The notes beneath the pieces were generated by a model. The model had not been told where the DNA came from and did not search any database. It was given only the letters and a program-made list of their open reading frames with translations. Source: Bermanella sp047621325 (lineage in GTDB: Bacteria; Pseudomonadota; Gammaproteobacteria; Pseudomonadales; Oceanobacteraceae). From it: DNA of 64,000 bases. A program made the position numbers and the translations under genes. Location: the NCBI GenBank assembly GCA_047621325.1, contig JBLHLT010000008.1:62001-126000 (forward strand), given 5' to 3'. This document shows, piece by piece, positions 1 to 8,975 of the stretch; the first letter of the stretch is position 1, and each line of letters starts with the position of its first letter.

Positions 1-1081
1 GAATGGCAACGGGCACAACTGTTTCACCAATAGTATCGCCACGACGATCTTGGCGTGCACGTACCGAGCCTTCAACAACTGGCGATACAATTTCAAGGTG
101 AGAGGGGTTAAACGCCAGCGCCAAATGCACTTCGCCACCAGGGGTCAGTACATTTGAAGAAAAGCCTTGGTGATACTTAACGTCACCAGAGTGGTCAAAC
201 TGAGCCTTACCATCAAATTCATCAAATAAATCTGAAGGAGCTTTACCCAGTGTATTAATCAAAAGGTTTAAGCGACCACGGTGCGCCATACCAATTACAA
301 TTTCTTTGGCACCATAAGTACCACAGCGCTGAATCAACTCATCCATCATCGGAATCAATGATTCACCACCCTCAAGACCAAAGCGCTTTACACCTGGGTA
401 CTTTGAACCTAAATATTTTTCTAAACCTTCAGCTGCCGTTAAACGCTCAAGCAAATGTTTTTTCGCTTCATCACTGTATTCAGGCTTTGCACGCACACTT
501 TCGATGCGCTGCTGAAACCAGCGCTTCTCTGCTGTATCAACAATGTGCATAAACTCGGCACCTACTGTTTGGCAATAGGTCTTGTCTAGCGCGGCAACAA
601 TTTCAGATAAGGGGGCTTCTTCTTTACCAATAAACAAAGAGCCTGTTTGGAAAATACTGTCCATATCCGCTTCTGATAATTCATGGAAGCGTAAATCTAA
701 ATCGGGAACCTGCTCTCGCTCCATAATTCCTAATGGATCAAGCTTAGCATGCTGATGACCACGGAAACGATAAGCATTAATTAATTGGAAAACACGTAAC
801 TGCTTTTGATCATAGCCACTTGAAGCTTGGCTTTGCGTTACGCTACCAGCATGACGCTGATTCTTAGAAATAAGAACAAACTGCTCGCGTATAGGAGCAT
901 GAGGAATGTCGTTAAGACTACCACCCTCTACTCTTGGCAGGGTCGCAAAATAACTACGCCATTGTTCAGAGACCTGATTAGGGTCCGTTAAATATACTTC
1001 GTATAGCTCTTCTATGTACGCAACATTCCCACCAGCCAGTTGGGACGTACTCCATAGCTGCTCCATCGAGCCTTCGTGCAT
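1..1081 (-). CDS. sucA: 2-oxoglutarate dehydrogenase E1 component, N-terminal part (cut by window edge)
   Basis: Thiamine-diphosphate E1 subunit that decarboxylates 2-oxoglutarate in the TCA cycle. Reading the minus strand from the ATG at 1081 gives about 360 residues with no stop before the window edge. It begins MHEGSMEQLWSTSQLAG, continues with an E1 N-terminal segment (EELYEVYLTDP, then QWRSYF) and reaches the E1 core motifs MAHRGRLNLL and FNPSHLEIV. The complete protein is usually about 940 residues, so the C-terminal two thirds lie outside. A good ribosome site (AAAGGTGG) precedes the ATG. It lies downstream of sdhB on the same strand, but a strong terminator and about 270 bases separate them, so it probably has its own promoter. 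Confidence 0.96.
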   Translation of the reverse strand, partial: MHEGSMEQLWSTSQLAGGNVAYIEELYEVYLTDPNQVSEQWRSYFATLPRVEGGSLNDIPHAPIREQFVLISKNQRHAGSVTQSQASSGYDQKQLRVFQLINAYRFRGHQHAKLDPLGIMEREQVPDLDLRFHELSEADMDSIFQTGSLFIGKEEAPLSEIVAALDKTYCQTVGAEFMHIVDTAEKRWFQQRIESVRAKPEYSDEAKKHLLERLTAAEGLEKYLGSKYPGVKRFGLEGGESLIPMMDELIQRCGTYGAKEIVIGMAHRGRLNLLINTLGKAPSDLFDEFDGKAQFDHSGDVKYHQGFSSNVLTPGGEVHLALAFNPSHLEIVSPVVEGSVRARQDRRGDTIGETVVPVAI

Positions 1082-1225
1082 GACTAAACCACCTTTAAAT
1101 TATGTCTAGGGGCACTACTTTCCAAACCTCCCTGCGTGGATCGACAGATGACCGGATATGGTCTGAAGTTTTTCAAGTAATACGGGGGTTACCCGATTCC
1201 CTGTTGGTATATATATTTTGGTATC

Positions 1226-1269
1226 TATATAACAGCCTAGCAAATATGATGCTAGAGGGCCTTTTTTTT
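1226..1269. other. Hairpin plus T-run in the sdhB-sucA gap (sucA leader region)
   Basis: The arms CTAGCA (1237-1242) and TGCTAG (1250-1255), extended by GCC/GGC, form a hairpin. It is followed on the plus strand by eight T at 1262-1269. It resembles an intrinsic terminator in plus orientation, yet no plus-strand gene is upstream. On the minus strand it would fall in the untranslated leader or promoter region of sucA. Its role is unknown. Confidence 0.4.
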
Positions 1270-1320
1270 ATATTTATTTACGCCATGCCTGACGTATTAA
1301 GCTTCAAAAGCACACTAAGC

Positions 1321-1353
1321 ATAAATAAAGGGGCATATAGCCCCTTTATTTAT
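1321..1353 (-). terminator. Terminator of the sdhCDAB operon
   Basis: A perfect 14-bp stem (1321-1334 with 1340-1353) closes a 5-base loop immediately after the sdhB stop codon. The GGGGC/GCCCC core is flanked by A/T-rich arms, so the minus-strand transcript would end the hairpin with U-rich sequence. This separates the sdh transcript from sucA. Confidence 0.75.
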
Positions 1354-2058
1354 TTAGATCTCACGGGTCAACAGCATGTTACGAATATGACCTATTGCAC
1401 GGGTTGGGTTCAACCCTTTAGGACAAACGCTCACACAGTTCATAATACCGCGGCAACGGAAAACGCTAAATGGATCATCTAATCCAGCTAAACGCTCTTG
1501 AGTTGCAGTGTCACGACTATCTGCTAAGAAACGATACGCTTGTAACAAACCAGCAGGACCAATGAATTTATCAGGGTTCCACCAGAATGAAGGACATGAA
1601 GTAGAACAACATGCACACAAGATACACTCGTAAAGTCCGTCCAATTTTTCACGCTCTGCAGGGCTCTGCAAACGCTCAATCGCTGGCGCTGGTGTATTGT
1701 TTTGTAAGAAAGGCTTAACCTTTTCAAACTGCTGATAGAACAAGCTCATATCAATAACTAGGTCACGGATAACCGGCAAACCTGGCAACGGGCGCAATAC
1801 TAACTTATTACCTTTAACCGCTTCCGAGATTGGCGTCACACACGCTAAGCCATTTTTACCGCTAATGTTAAGGCCATCAGAACCACACACGCCTTCACGA
1901 CATGAACGGCGATAAGCCAACGTAGGATCTTGTTCTTTAACAAGTGCTAATACATCTAGCACCATCAAATCTTTGCCACCCGGGATTTCGATTTCGTAAT
2001 CCTGCATATAAGGTGCGGCATCGACCTCTGGGTTGTAACGATATACGCTAACTAACAT
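1354..2058 (-). CDS. sdhB: Succinate dehydrogenase iron-sulfur subunit
   Basis: Carries electrons from the flavoprotein SdhA to the membrane quinone site in respiratory complex II. The 234-residue length is normal for the family. The N-terminal ferredoxin domain holds the 2Fe-2S ligands (CREGVCGSDG and a later Cys). The C-terminal domain has the two cysteine clusters CILCACCSTSCP and CRGIMNCVSVCPKG for the 4Fe-4S and 3Fe-4S centres. It is the last gene of sdhCDAB, starts 18 bases after the sdhA stop, and is followed by a hairpin terminator. Confidence 0.98.
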   Translation of the reverse strand: MLVSVYRYNPEVDAAPYMQDYEIEIPGGKDLMVLDVLALVKEQDPTLAYRRSCREGVCGSDGLNISGKNGLACVTPISEAVKGNKLVLRPLPGLPVIRDLVIDMSLFYQQFEKVKPFLQNNTPAPAIERLQSPAEREKLDGLYECILCACCSTSCPSFWWNPDKFIGPAGLLQAYRFLADSRDTATQERLAGLDDPFSVFRCRGIMNCVSVCPKGLNPTRAIGHIRNMLLTREI

Positions 2059-2076
2059 ATTCTCTCTCCCCCACTC

Positions 2077-3852
2077 TTAGTATGTACGGATTTTTGGTGG
2101 GAACGCATCCATTGTTTTCGGCGCAAAGTTCACAGCACGTTTTTTAATGCTTTGATCTTGCGGGAAATACAATGAGTGACACAACCAGTTTTCATCGTCG
2201 CGCTCAGTGAAATCGTTACGTGCGTGAGCACCACGAGATTCTTTACGCACTTCAGCGGCAATTGCAGTTGCAAGTGCTACTTCATACAAGTTATCTAATT
2301 CAAGTGCTTCGATACGAGCGGTATTGAATGCCTGAGATTTATCAACTAGGTAAGTGTTTTTAACACGCTCACCAATCTCTTTTAGCATTTCAAGACCTTT
2401 TTGCATCGCTTCGCCTTCGCGGAATACGCCAAAGTAAAGCTGCATACATTTTTGAAGGTCAGCACGTACTTGCGCAACAGGCTCACCAGAGGTGCTGTTG
2501 TTTAGACGATCTAAACGAGACATTGCACGCTTAATATCTTCTTCGCGAGGATCAACTGAATCAAAGCCTTCACGGAAACTTTTCTCAATTTGCAAGCCAG
2601 CTGCACGACCAAATACAACAAGGTCAAGTAGCGAGTTACCACCAAGGCGGTTAGCACCATGTACCGACACACAAGCGGCTTCACCACATGCATACAAACC
2701 TTCAACAATTTTATCAACGCCATTCTCATCTTGAGTAATAGCCTGACCGCCGATATTAGTTGGCACACCACCCATCATATAATGACAAGTCGGTACTACT
2801 GGAATAGGTTCTTTAATTGGGTCAACGTGAGCAAATGTACGAGACAACTCAAGAATACCAGGCAATTTAGCATTAAGCGTTTCTTCACCAAGGTGATCAA
2901 GCTTAAGCATTACGTGATCGCCATCAGGACCACAACCACGGCCTTCAAGAATCTCCATAACCATAGAACGGGCTACAACGTCACGACCTGCAAGGTCTTT
3001 CGCGTTAGGCGCATAACGTTCCATGAAACGCTCGCCGTCTTTATTGATTAGATAACCGCCTTCGCCACGACAACCTTCGGTTACAAGCGTACCAGCGCCT
3101 GCAATACCCGTTGGGTGGAACTGCCACATTTCCATATCTTGTGCAGGTACGCCAGCACGTAAAGACATGCCCATACCGTCACCGGTATTGATCAATGCAT
3201 TAGTAGTAGATTGGAAGATACGACCAGCACCACCAGTAGCAAGAACCGTGGCTTTTGCTTTAACGTAGATGGTTTCACCGGTTTCAATGCAGATAACAAT
3301 TGCACCAGCAATCTGCTCATTTTCATTTTTAACAAGGTCAACTGCGTACCATTCGTTTAAGAACGTAGTACCGCCTTTTAAGTTACCTTGATAAAGCGCG
3401 TGCAAAAGAGCGTGACCAGTACGGTCAGCTGCTGCACATGTACGTGCCGCTTGGCCACCCTTACCAAAGTCTTTAGATTGACCACCGAAAGGACGCTGAT
3501 AAATACGACCTTCTTCAGTACGAGAGAATGGTAAGCCCATGTGGTCCAATTCAAATACAGCCTGTGGACCTACTTTACACATGTATTCGATCGCGTCTTG
3601 GTCACCAATATAATCAGAACCTTTAACGGTATCGTACATGTGCCAACGCCAATCATCGTTAGGATCATCAGACGCGATGGCACAAGTAATACCACCCTGT
3701 GCAGATACTGTGTGAGAGCGCGTTGGAAATACTTTTGTAATACAAGCAGTTTTAATACCGCTTTCTGTCAATTGCAGTGCAGCACGCATGCCTGCACCGC
3801 CGCCACCAATTACGATAGCGTCATATGTCATTGTACGAATATCGGCTGTCAT
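2077..3852 (-). CDS. sdhA: Succinate dehydrogenase flavoprotein subunit
   Basis: Catalytic subunit of complex II, oxidising succinate to fumarate on a covalently bound FAD on the cytoplasmic face of the inner membrane. The 591-residue protein starts with the dinucleotide-binding stretch AIVIGGGGAGMRAAL. It has the FAD-linking histidine in TRSHTVSAQGG, the substrate-site region FHPTGIAGAG, and the HGANRLGGNSLLDL motif. It lies 3 bases downstream of sdhD and 18 bases upstream of sdhB in one operon. Length and motifs are those of the standard bacterial enzyme. Confidence 0.99.
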   Translation of the reverse strand: MTADIRTMTYDAIVIGGGGAGMRAALQLTESGIKTACITKVFPTRSHTVSAQGGITCAIASDDPNDDWRWHMYDTVKGSDYIGDQDAIEYMCKVGPQAVFELDHMGLPFSRTEEGRIYQRPFGGQSKDFGKGGQAARTCAAADRTGHALLHALYQGNLKGGTTFLNEWYAVDLVKNENEQIAGAIVICIETGETIYVKAKATVLATGGAGRIFQSTTNALINTGDGMGMSLRAGVPAQDMEMWQFHPTGIAGAGTLVTEGCRGEGGYLINKDGERFMERYAPNAKDLAGRDVVARSMVMEILEGRGCGPDGDHVMLKLDHLGEETLNAKLPGILELSRTFAHVDPIKEPIPVVPTCHYMMGGVPTNIGGQAITQDENGVDKIVEGLYACGEAACVSVHGANRLGGNSLLDLVVFGRAAGLQIEKSFREGFDSVDPREEDIKRAMSRLDRLNNSTSGEPVAQVRADLQKCMQLYFGVFREGEAMQKGLEMLKEIGERVKNTYLVDKSQAFNTARIEALELDNLYEVALATAIAAEVRKESRGAHARNDFTERDDENWLCHSLYFPQDQSIKKRAVNFAPKTMDAFPPKIRTY

Positions 3853-3855
3853 GAC

Positions 3856-4209
3856 TTATACACCCCAAATAATGTCAATGCCCCAAACCAAGTAAACAAA
3901 CATTGCTAAGAAGCAAGTCACTTGGAATGCGAAGCGAATACCAGCTGGTTTAATGTAGTCTGTAGAAATTGTCCACATACCAATCCAAGCATGAGCCACT
4001 GTAGAAATGAGTGCTAATAACGAGAAAATACGCACCCAAGTACAAGCGAAAAATTCTTGCCATTGAGCAAAGCTCAACTCAGGGTTTGATAGTAGGTAAC
4101 CGACTATAAAAACTGAATAAACAGCAAGGACAACCGCTGAAAAACGTTGGATCAACCAGTCAGACAAACCGCTGCGACTGAAGTTAGTGATACTTACGCC
4201 CATACCCAA
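3856..4209 (-). CDS. sdhD: Succinate dehydrogenase membrane anchor subunit
   Basis: Small hydrophobic anchor that, with SdhC, binds haem b and ubiquinone in complex II. The 117 residues contain three predicted membrane helices (about 20-45, 55-80 and 90-112) and the typical stretch HAWIGMWTISTDYIKP, which carries the expected histidine and tyrosine. The reading frame overlaps the end of sdhC by 16 bases, suggesting translational coupling. An in-frame ATG two codons downstream (4203) could also be used. Confidence 0.95.
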   Translation of the reverse strand: MGMGVSITNFSRSGLSDWLIQRFSAVVLAVYSVFIVGYLLSNPELSFAQWQEFFACTWVRIFSLLALISTVAHAWIGMWTISTDYIKPAGIRFAFQVTCFLAMFVYLVWGIDIIWGV

Positions 4210-4571
4210 ACTCCTGCTAAAGCAATTAATACAACCGAAAGAATAATAGTAATGATAGCTGCTACCTTACCACTCTCTTTGGTTTCACCAATGCCCATAT
4301 CCATGAATAAATGTTTAATACCAGCAACAAAATGAAACGATAATGCCGATAGCAAACCCCAAGTAATAAAACTACCGAAACCAGTAGTCATAGATTGTTT
4401 CGCTGCTGCAAACCCTTCAGCTGATTCAAGTGAACCGCTCAAAACGCAAAGCAGAAAAATAACACCTACAAACAAAATTACGCCAGCAACACGATGGGTA
4501 ATAGATGTCAAAGCAGGAAGAGGGAAACTGAACTTAGTCAGATCTAGATTTATTGGTCGTTGTTGATTCAC
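4194..4571 (-). CDS. sdhC: Succinate dehydrogenase cytochrome b556 subunit
   Basis: First gene of the operon and the larger membrane anchor of complex II. The 125 residues begin NQQRPINLDLTKF and then carry SITHRVAGVILF, which is conserved around the quinone site (Ser and Arg). Next is HFVAGIKHLFMDMG, whose histidine is the probable haem b ligand. Three membrane helices are visible. It is read divergently from gltA across about 400 bases of regulatory sequence, the arrangement seen in Pseudomonas and relatives. Confidence 0.96.
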   Translation of the reverse strand: MNQQRPINLDLTKFSFPLPALTSITHRVAGVILFVGVIFLLCVLSGSLESAEGFAAAKQSMTTGFGSFITWGLLSALSFHFVAGIKHLFMDMGIGETKESGKVAAIITIILSVVLIALAGVWVWA

Positions 4572-4969
4572 TTTTCTCTACACTCTCTCTCACGCCTCAA
4601 AATAAGGCGAGCTTATGTGGGCAGGCTCGTTTGTTGTGCATTTTTATCAATAAAAATGCGAACTTACGGGTCTTTTTAGTGCCTTAGCAAACGCGCCGAA
4701 TTATAGACACAGAGTTTGTTAAATACAAATAAGCACCTAAACTTATAATATGTATTTCACACAGTTTTACGTGCTTACATTAATAATAGATCATTCTTTA
4801 CACAGTTCGACTAAACTTACACAACGATCTTATGGTCAATAATTGACAATCACTATTTTGGCTCTATAGTTGGCCGTCTTTGCAACGGTACAGAGCGATT
4901 TTCGCTCAACATATACATAAGGTATTCATACGAATACCAGTATCAGAAATAGCAGATAGGAGGCCATGC
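4572..4969. promoter_or_regulatory. Divergent sdhC / gltA regulatory region
   Basis: About 400 A/T-rich bases without a gene separate the two divergent TCA units. It holds a 22-base perfect palindrome at 4638-4659 (10-bp arms, 2-base centre), which would fall in the sdh leader on the minus strand. It also holds a recognisable gltA promoter nearer the other side. I see no clear ArcA, CRP or Fur site. Confidence 0.6.
4843..4870 (+). promoter_or_regulatory. Predicted sigma70 promoter for gltA
   Basis: TTGACA at 4843-4848 is a perfect -35 element. TATAGT at 4865-4870 is a good -10 element at 16-bp spacing. Transcription would start near 4877, leaving a leader of about 90 bases before the gltA ATG. 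This is a prediction from consensus only. Confidence 0.55.
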
Positions 4970-6250
4970 ATGGCTGACAAAAAGGCGCAGTTAAAAATTG
5001 ATGGTTTCGATGAAACCTTAGAACTGCCAATTTACGAAGGCACCATCGGCCCAGACGTAATTGATGTTCGCAGCTTAGCCGGCTTAGGCAAATTCACTTA
5101 TGACCCAGGCTTTGTATCCACTGCCTCATGTGAATCTAAAATCACTTATATTGATGGCGGCAAAGGTGTACTTCTTCACCGCGGCTACCCAATTGAGCAA
5201 TTAGCAGAACACTCAGACTTCTTAGAAACATCTTACCTTTTACTTCACGGTGAACTACCAACCAAAGAAGAAAAAGAAAAATTTGTAGATACCATTACTC
5301 ACCACACAATGGTTCATGAACAACTGGCCCACTTTTTCAATGGTTTCCGTCGCGATGCCCACCCTATGGCCATCATGTGCGGCGTTGTTGGTGCACTTTC
5401 TGCGTTTTATCACGACTCTTTGGATATCAACAACCAAAAGCATCGTGAAATAGCAGCACACCGCTTAATCGCAAAAATGCCAACACTAGCAGCCATGGTT
5501 TATAAATATAACCAAGGTCAGCCGTTCATGTATCCACGCAACGACCTAAGCTACTCTGAAAACTTCCTTCACATGATGTTCAACACACCAGCCGAAGAGA
5601 AGAAAATCAGCCCAACGCTTGCACGTGCCATGGATCGCGTTTTCCTTCTGCATGCAGATCATGAACAAAATGCATCAACATCCACAGTACGCATGGCCGG
5701 CTCAACTGGTGCCAACCCTTATGCATGTATTGCATCAGGCATTGCAGCACTTTGGGGACCTGCTCACGGCGGCGCAAACGAAGCTGTACTTAAAATGCTA
5801 GCTGAAATCGGTGACGAAACTCGCATCGACGAATTCCTCGCAAAAGCAAAAGATAAGAGCGACCCGTTCCGCCTAATGGGCTTTGGTCACCGTGTTTACA
5901 AAAACTACGACCCTCGCGCCACAGTAATGAAGAAAACCTGTGACGAAGTTCTTGCCGAACTAGGCCTAGAAGACGATCCGATGCTAAAAATGGCCATGAA
6001 ACTTGAGAAGATCGCGCTTGAAGATGAATACTTCCAAAAACGCGGCCTATATCCAAACGTAGATTTCTACTCAGGCATCATCTTGAAAGCTATTGGCATT
6101 CCAACTGAACTGTTCACTGTAATCTTTGCAACAGGCCGTACTCCGGGTTGGATTGCTCACTGGAACGAAATGATCGGTAACGAATACCGCATCGCTCGCC
6201 CACGCCAGCTTTACACTGGTCATACACAACGTGATTACCCAAAAAAATAA
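4970..6250 (+). CDS. gltA: Citrate synthase (type II)
   Basis: Condenses acetyl-CoA with oxaloacetate to start the TCA cycle. I place the start at the ATG of MADKKAQLKIDG because TAGGAGG lies 6 bases upstream and the product is then 426 residues, almost exactly the E. coli enzyme length. The longer in-frame reading begins inside the leader. Active-site histidines sit in HADHEQNAS and GFGHRVYKNYDP, and the catalytic Asp in NVDFYSGI. A hairpin terminator follows directly. It is divergent from sdhCDAB. Confidence 0.98.
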   Translation: MADKKAQLKIDGFDETLELPIYEGTIGPDVIDVRSLAGLGKFTYDPGFVSTASCESKITYIDGGKGVLLHRGYPIEQLAEHSDFLETSYLLLHGELPTKEEKEKFVDTITHHTMVHEQLAHFFNGFRRDAHPMAIMCGVVGALSAFYHDSLDINNQKHREIAAHRLIAKMPTLAAMVYKYNQGQPFMYPRNDLSYSENFLHMMFNTPAEEKKISPTLARAMDRVFLLHADHEQNASTSTVRMAGSTGANPYACIASGIAALWGPAHGGANEAVLKMLAEIGDETRIDEFLAKAKDKSDPFRLMGFGHRVYKNYDPRATVMKKTCDEVLAELGLEDDPMLKMAMKLEKIALEDEYFQKRGLYPNVDFYSGIILKAIGIPTELFTVIFATGRTPGWIAHWNEMIGNEYRIARPRQLYTGHTQRDYPKK

Positions 6251-6280
6251 TCACTGCATGACACCGTAAATCATGACAAA

Positions 6281-6310
6281 AAACCGCCCTGCTTGCAGAG
6301 CGGTTTTTTT
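6281..6310 (+). terminator. Terminator of gltA
   Basis: AACCGC and GCGGTT arms, with an inner CTGC/GCAG pairing, are followed by a run of T beginning at 6304. It lies about 30 bases after the gltA stop. Confidence 0.85.
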
Positions 6311-6352
6311 TTACCTTATATTTATTAAATTCAAATACATCAGCAGAAAATT

Positions 6353-7222
6353 ATGAACATAACACTCATCGGTCTTGGCAACATGGGAGCACCCATAGCA
6401 AGCCACCTAGCCGAACACCACCAAATAACGGTATTCAATCGCAACCCCAATAAAACCGACTTATGGCTGACACAAAACCCCACACATAAAGCAGCCAGCA
6501 ACGCAAAACAAGCCTGCCAAAACAGCGATGTGTTAATTTTATGCGTAAGCAACGACCAAGATGTGGAACAACTGATTTTTGGCGAGCAAGGTGCAAGCGA
6601 AAGCCTAAAAGCTGGCAGTCTTATTATCGACCACAGCACAATCAGTCGTGATCTTGCCAAGCACACGCATAAACAACTAAGAAAAATCGGCATTCACTAT
6701 GTAGACGCCCCTTTATCCGGCGGGCAGCAAGGGGCGATCAATGGCCAACTAACCATCATGTGCGGCGCAGATGAACAGGTCATCGAACAAGTCAAAAGCA
6801 TCACCCAACCCTACACAAAAACCTTTAGCCACATGGGTGAAGTAGGATCAGGCCAACTCACTAAAATGGTCAACCAAATATGTGTAGCAGGTTTAATTCA
6901 AGCACTGGCAGAAGGCATTAACTTTGGACAAAAAGCCGGACTTGATGTGAATAAAGTCATGGAAACACTTGGTAACGGCGCTGCATCATCATGGCAAATG
7001 ATTAATCGTTCACAAACCATGATCCAACAAGAATTCGATTTTGGCTTTGCCGTAGACCTAATGCATAAAGATTTGAATATCTGCCTAGACACAGCAAACA
7101 AAATTGACGCCGCTCTACCCATCACAACATTGGTAAACCAATACTACGAAGAGCTACAAAACCAAGGGAATGGCTCCCTAGATACATCAAGCTTACTATT
7201 AAGGCTGACCAAACAAACCTAG
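6353..7222 (+). CDS. NAD(P)-dependent oxidoreductase of the 3-hydroxyisobutyrate dehydrogenase family
   Basis: A 289-residue beta-hydroxyacid dehydrogenase. The N-terminal Rossmann fold is marked by ITLIGLGNMGAPIASHL. The family substrate motif appears as DAPLSGGQQGAINGQL, and the catalytic lysine is K171 in KMVNQICVAG. Known members reduce tartronate semialdehyde, oxidise 3-hydroxyisobutyrate or reduce succinic semialdehyde. The sequence alone does not separate these, and no catabolic neighbours help. It stands alone between the gltA terminator and a tRNA operon. The ATG at 6353 has only a weak ribosome site. Confidence 0.88.
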   Translation: MNITLIGLGNMGAPIASHLAEHHQITVFNRNPNKTDLWLTQNPTHKAASNAKQACQNSDVLILCVSNDQDVEQLIFGEQGASESLKAGSLIIDHSTISRDLAKHTHKQLRKIGIHYVDAPLSGGQQGAINGQLTIMCGADEQVIEQVKSITQPYTKTFSHMGEVGSGQLTKMVNQICVAGLIQALAEGINFGQKAGLDVNKVMETLGNGAASSWQMINRSQTMIQQEFDFGFAVDLMHKDLNICLDTANKIDAALPITTLVNQYYEELQNQGNGSLDTSSLLLRLTKQT

Positions 7223-7330
7223 ACAAAACTGACGTGCGCGACGAATTCGAACACAATGGTCGCGTAAAATAAAAATTTATAAATGAAAATAAACAGAGAT
7301 ATAAAACAGAAGTCATTTACTAAAAGTAAA

Positions 7331-7415
<85 letters not shown>

Positions 7416-7484
7416 ACAACAGAGGCCAACTCAATGAGTTGATACAGTAGCTCTAAAAAAACACCACTTATTCTAGAGAATAAA

Positions 7485-7569
7485 TGGTGCGGATGGAGAG
7501 ACTCGAACTCTCACGCCTCGCGGCACCAGAACCTAAATCTGGCGTGTATACCAATTTCACCACATCCGC
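7485..7569 (-). tRNA. tRNA-Leu (TAG), copy 1
   Basis: 85-nt class II tRNA with encoded CCA. The acceptor is GCGGATG/CATCCGC, the anticodon stem CCAGA/TCTGG closes a loop with anticodon TAG, and there is a long variable arm. It is a tandem near-copy of the downstream Leu tRNA in the same operon. Confidence 0.95.
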
Positions 7570-7620
7570 ATTGCATTTTTGCCCCAAGTATCAGATTGAC
7601 TACTCAAGCCAGAAATTAAA

Positions 7621-7697
7621 TGGGGTGACTGAAGGGGATCGAACCCTCGACCACAGGAATCACAATCCTGCGCTCTACCAACTGAGCTACAGTCACC
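7621..7697 (-). tRNA. tRNA-His (GTG)
   Basis: The minus strand shows the extra 5' G facing the discriminator C that is typical of histidine tRNAs. The anticodon loop TTGTGAT gives GTG, and CCA is encoded. It is the second gene of the tRNA operon. Confidence 0.96.
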
Positions 7698-7721
7698 ACA
7701 ATACTACTTTAAACCAAAGGC

Positions 7722-7798
7722 TGGTACGCCCGACAGGAATCGAACCTGTAACCCTCGGCTTAGAAGGCCGATGCTCTATCCGATTGAGCTACGGGCGC
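7722..7798 (-). tRNA. tRNA-Arg (TCT)
   Basis: 77 nt with encoded CCA. The acceptor is GCGCCCG/CGGGCGT, and the anticodon stem CGGCC closes a loop CTTCTAA giving TCT, which reads AGA/AGG. It is the first gene of the operon, about 80 bases downstream of a strong predicted promoter. Confidence 0.96.
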
Positions 7799-7878
7799 TT
7801 CATCTGTCTAATGAATTAGACGTCAGACACAAACTTTCGTTTGTCACTCAGTGCAGTAGTGCTCACCAAGTGGGGCGC

Positions 7879-7907
7879 ATAATACGTATGAGCACCCAAC
7901 TCGTCAA
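7879..7907 (-). promoter_or_regulatory. Promoter of the Arg-His-Leu-Leu tRNA operon
   Basis: On the minus strand, TTGACG (7907-7902) and TATTAT (7884-7879) stand 17 bp apart. They are followed by a G/C-rich GCGCCCC discriminator, as in stringently controlled stable-RNA promoters. Confidence 0.75.
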
Positions 7908-8039
7908 CACCTTTCTCTAAATTATTTATATAAAACAAGAAGTTCCAAGAATTCATAAGAATTGACCAAGGTACTTTGTAATAAATGCGAAGCATGCGAA
8001 AATTGCACTAATTTTTATATGCATACCAGTAGGAAAGCC

Positions 8040-8897
8040 ATGAGTGCACAACGCATAGACGGTAACGCCGTAAGCGCCACCCTCAAAGAGCAAGTAGCTC
8101 AACGTATTCAGCAACGCACTAATGCAGGTAAGCGCGCACCAGGCCTGGCGGTAATCCTAGTGGGTAGCGATGCAGCCAGCGAAGTTTACGTTGGCAAAAA
8201 ACGCCAAGCCTGCGAAGCCATCGGTATTAAAAGCATTGGGCACAATCTAGCAAGTGACACAGACGAAGCCACCCTACTTGACTTAATCGACGACTTAAAT
8301 GCGGACGACACCATTGACGGCATTCTAGTACAACTGCCTCTGCCAGCTCACTTGGACAGCACCAAGGTGATTGAGCGCATTCACCCACAAAAGGATGTAG
8401 ATGGTTTTCACCCTTACAATGTAGGCCGCCTAGCGCAGCGCATACCTGTACTGCGTTCATGCACCCCTGCTGGCATTATGTCGCTATTAAAGCATTACGA
8501 ATTAAACGTTAAAGGCTTACACGCTGTCATCGTCGGCGCATCCAACATCGTTGGCCGCCCTATGGCAATGGAATTACTACTAGCAGGCAGCACCACTACT
8601 ATCTGCCACCGCTTCACTCAAAATTTAAAACACCACGTTGAGCAAGCTGACTTACTCGTTGTAGCCATCGGTAAGCGCGGCATTGTGGATGCTAACTGGA
8701 TTAAACCGAGCGCAATCGTAATAGACGTTGCCATTAACCGTTTAGATAACGGTAAGCTGGCTGGTGATTTGGATTATGATGTGGCCGCAGAACGCGCTAG
8801 CCATATCACACCCGTCCCAGGTGGTGTTGGGCCTATGACAGTTGCCACTCTTATGGAAAATACGCTTTATGCGTGCGAAACATTTCATGACGCCTGA
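8040..8897 (+). CDS. folD: Bifunctional methylenetetrahydrofolate dehydrogenase / methenyltetrahydrofolate cyclohydrolase
   Basis: Interconverts methylene-, methenyl- and formyl-tetrahydrofolate for one-carbon metabolism. I choose the ATG at 8040 (MSAQRIDGNAVSATL), giving 285 residues, the usual FolD length, with AGGA in front. The upstream TTG-started extension is leader. Visible motifs are the catalytic region YVGKKRQACE, VQLPLPAHLD, the signature PQKDVDGFHPYNVG, and the NADP-binding GASNIVGRPMA. PVPGGVGPMTVATL lies near the C terminus. A perfect hairpin terminator follows. Confidence 0.98.
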   Translation: MSAQRIDGNAVSATLKEQVAQRIQQRTNAGKRAPGLAVILVGSDAASEVYVGKKRQACEAIGIKSIGHNLASDTDEATLLDLIDDLNADDTIDGILVQLPLPAHLDSTKVIERIHPQKDVDGFHPYNVGRLAQRIPVLRSCTPAGIMSLLKHYELNVKGLHAVIVGASNIVGRPMAMELLLAGSTTTICHRFTQNLKHHVEQADLLVVAIGKRGIVDANWIKPSAIVIDVAINRLDNGKLAGDLDYDVAAERASHITPVPGGVGPMTVATLMENTLYACETFHDA

Positions 8898-8918
8898 TAG
8901 CCAGTCGCCAAGCACAAC

Positions 8919-8946
8919 AAAAACGGTGGCCTAGGCCACCGTTTTT
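8919..8946. terminator. Bidirectional terminator between folD and the binding-protein gene
   Basis: A perfect 28-base palindrome (14-bp arms, no unpaired loop bases in the sequence) has five A on the left and five T on the right. It can stop folD transcription and the convergent minus-strand operon. Confidence 0.88.
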
Positions 8947-8975
8947 GCTTGAAGGATCAATACAAGTCTGAACGA

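Noticed and set aside
1102..1482. 126-codon plus-strand reading frame overlapping sdhB
   Set aside because: It overlaps the conserved Fe-S region of sdhB on the opposite strand and resembles no known protein.
4880..4969. 30-residue extension of citrate synthase
   Set aside because: The stretch overlaps the predicted transcription leader, and the ATG at 4970 has a strong TAGGAGG site and standard length.
7484..7819. Protein-coding frame running across the tRNA cluster
   Set aside because: It covers three tRNA genes on the opposite strand; such frames are common artefacts of tRNA arrays.
7962..8039. Cysteine-rich N-terminal extension of FolD (C-x2-C-x2-C-x2-C)
   Set aside because: It needs a TTG start upstream of a normal ribosome site. 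The ATG at 8040 gives the standard FolD length, so the cysteines come from reading the leader.
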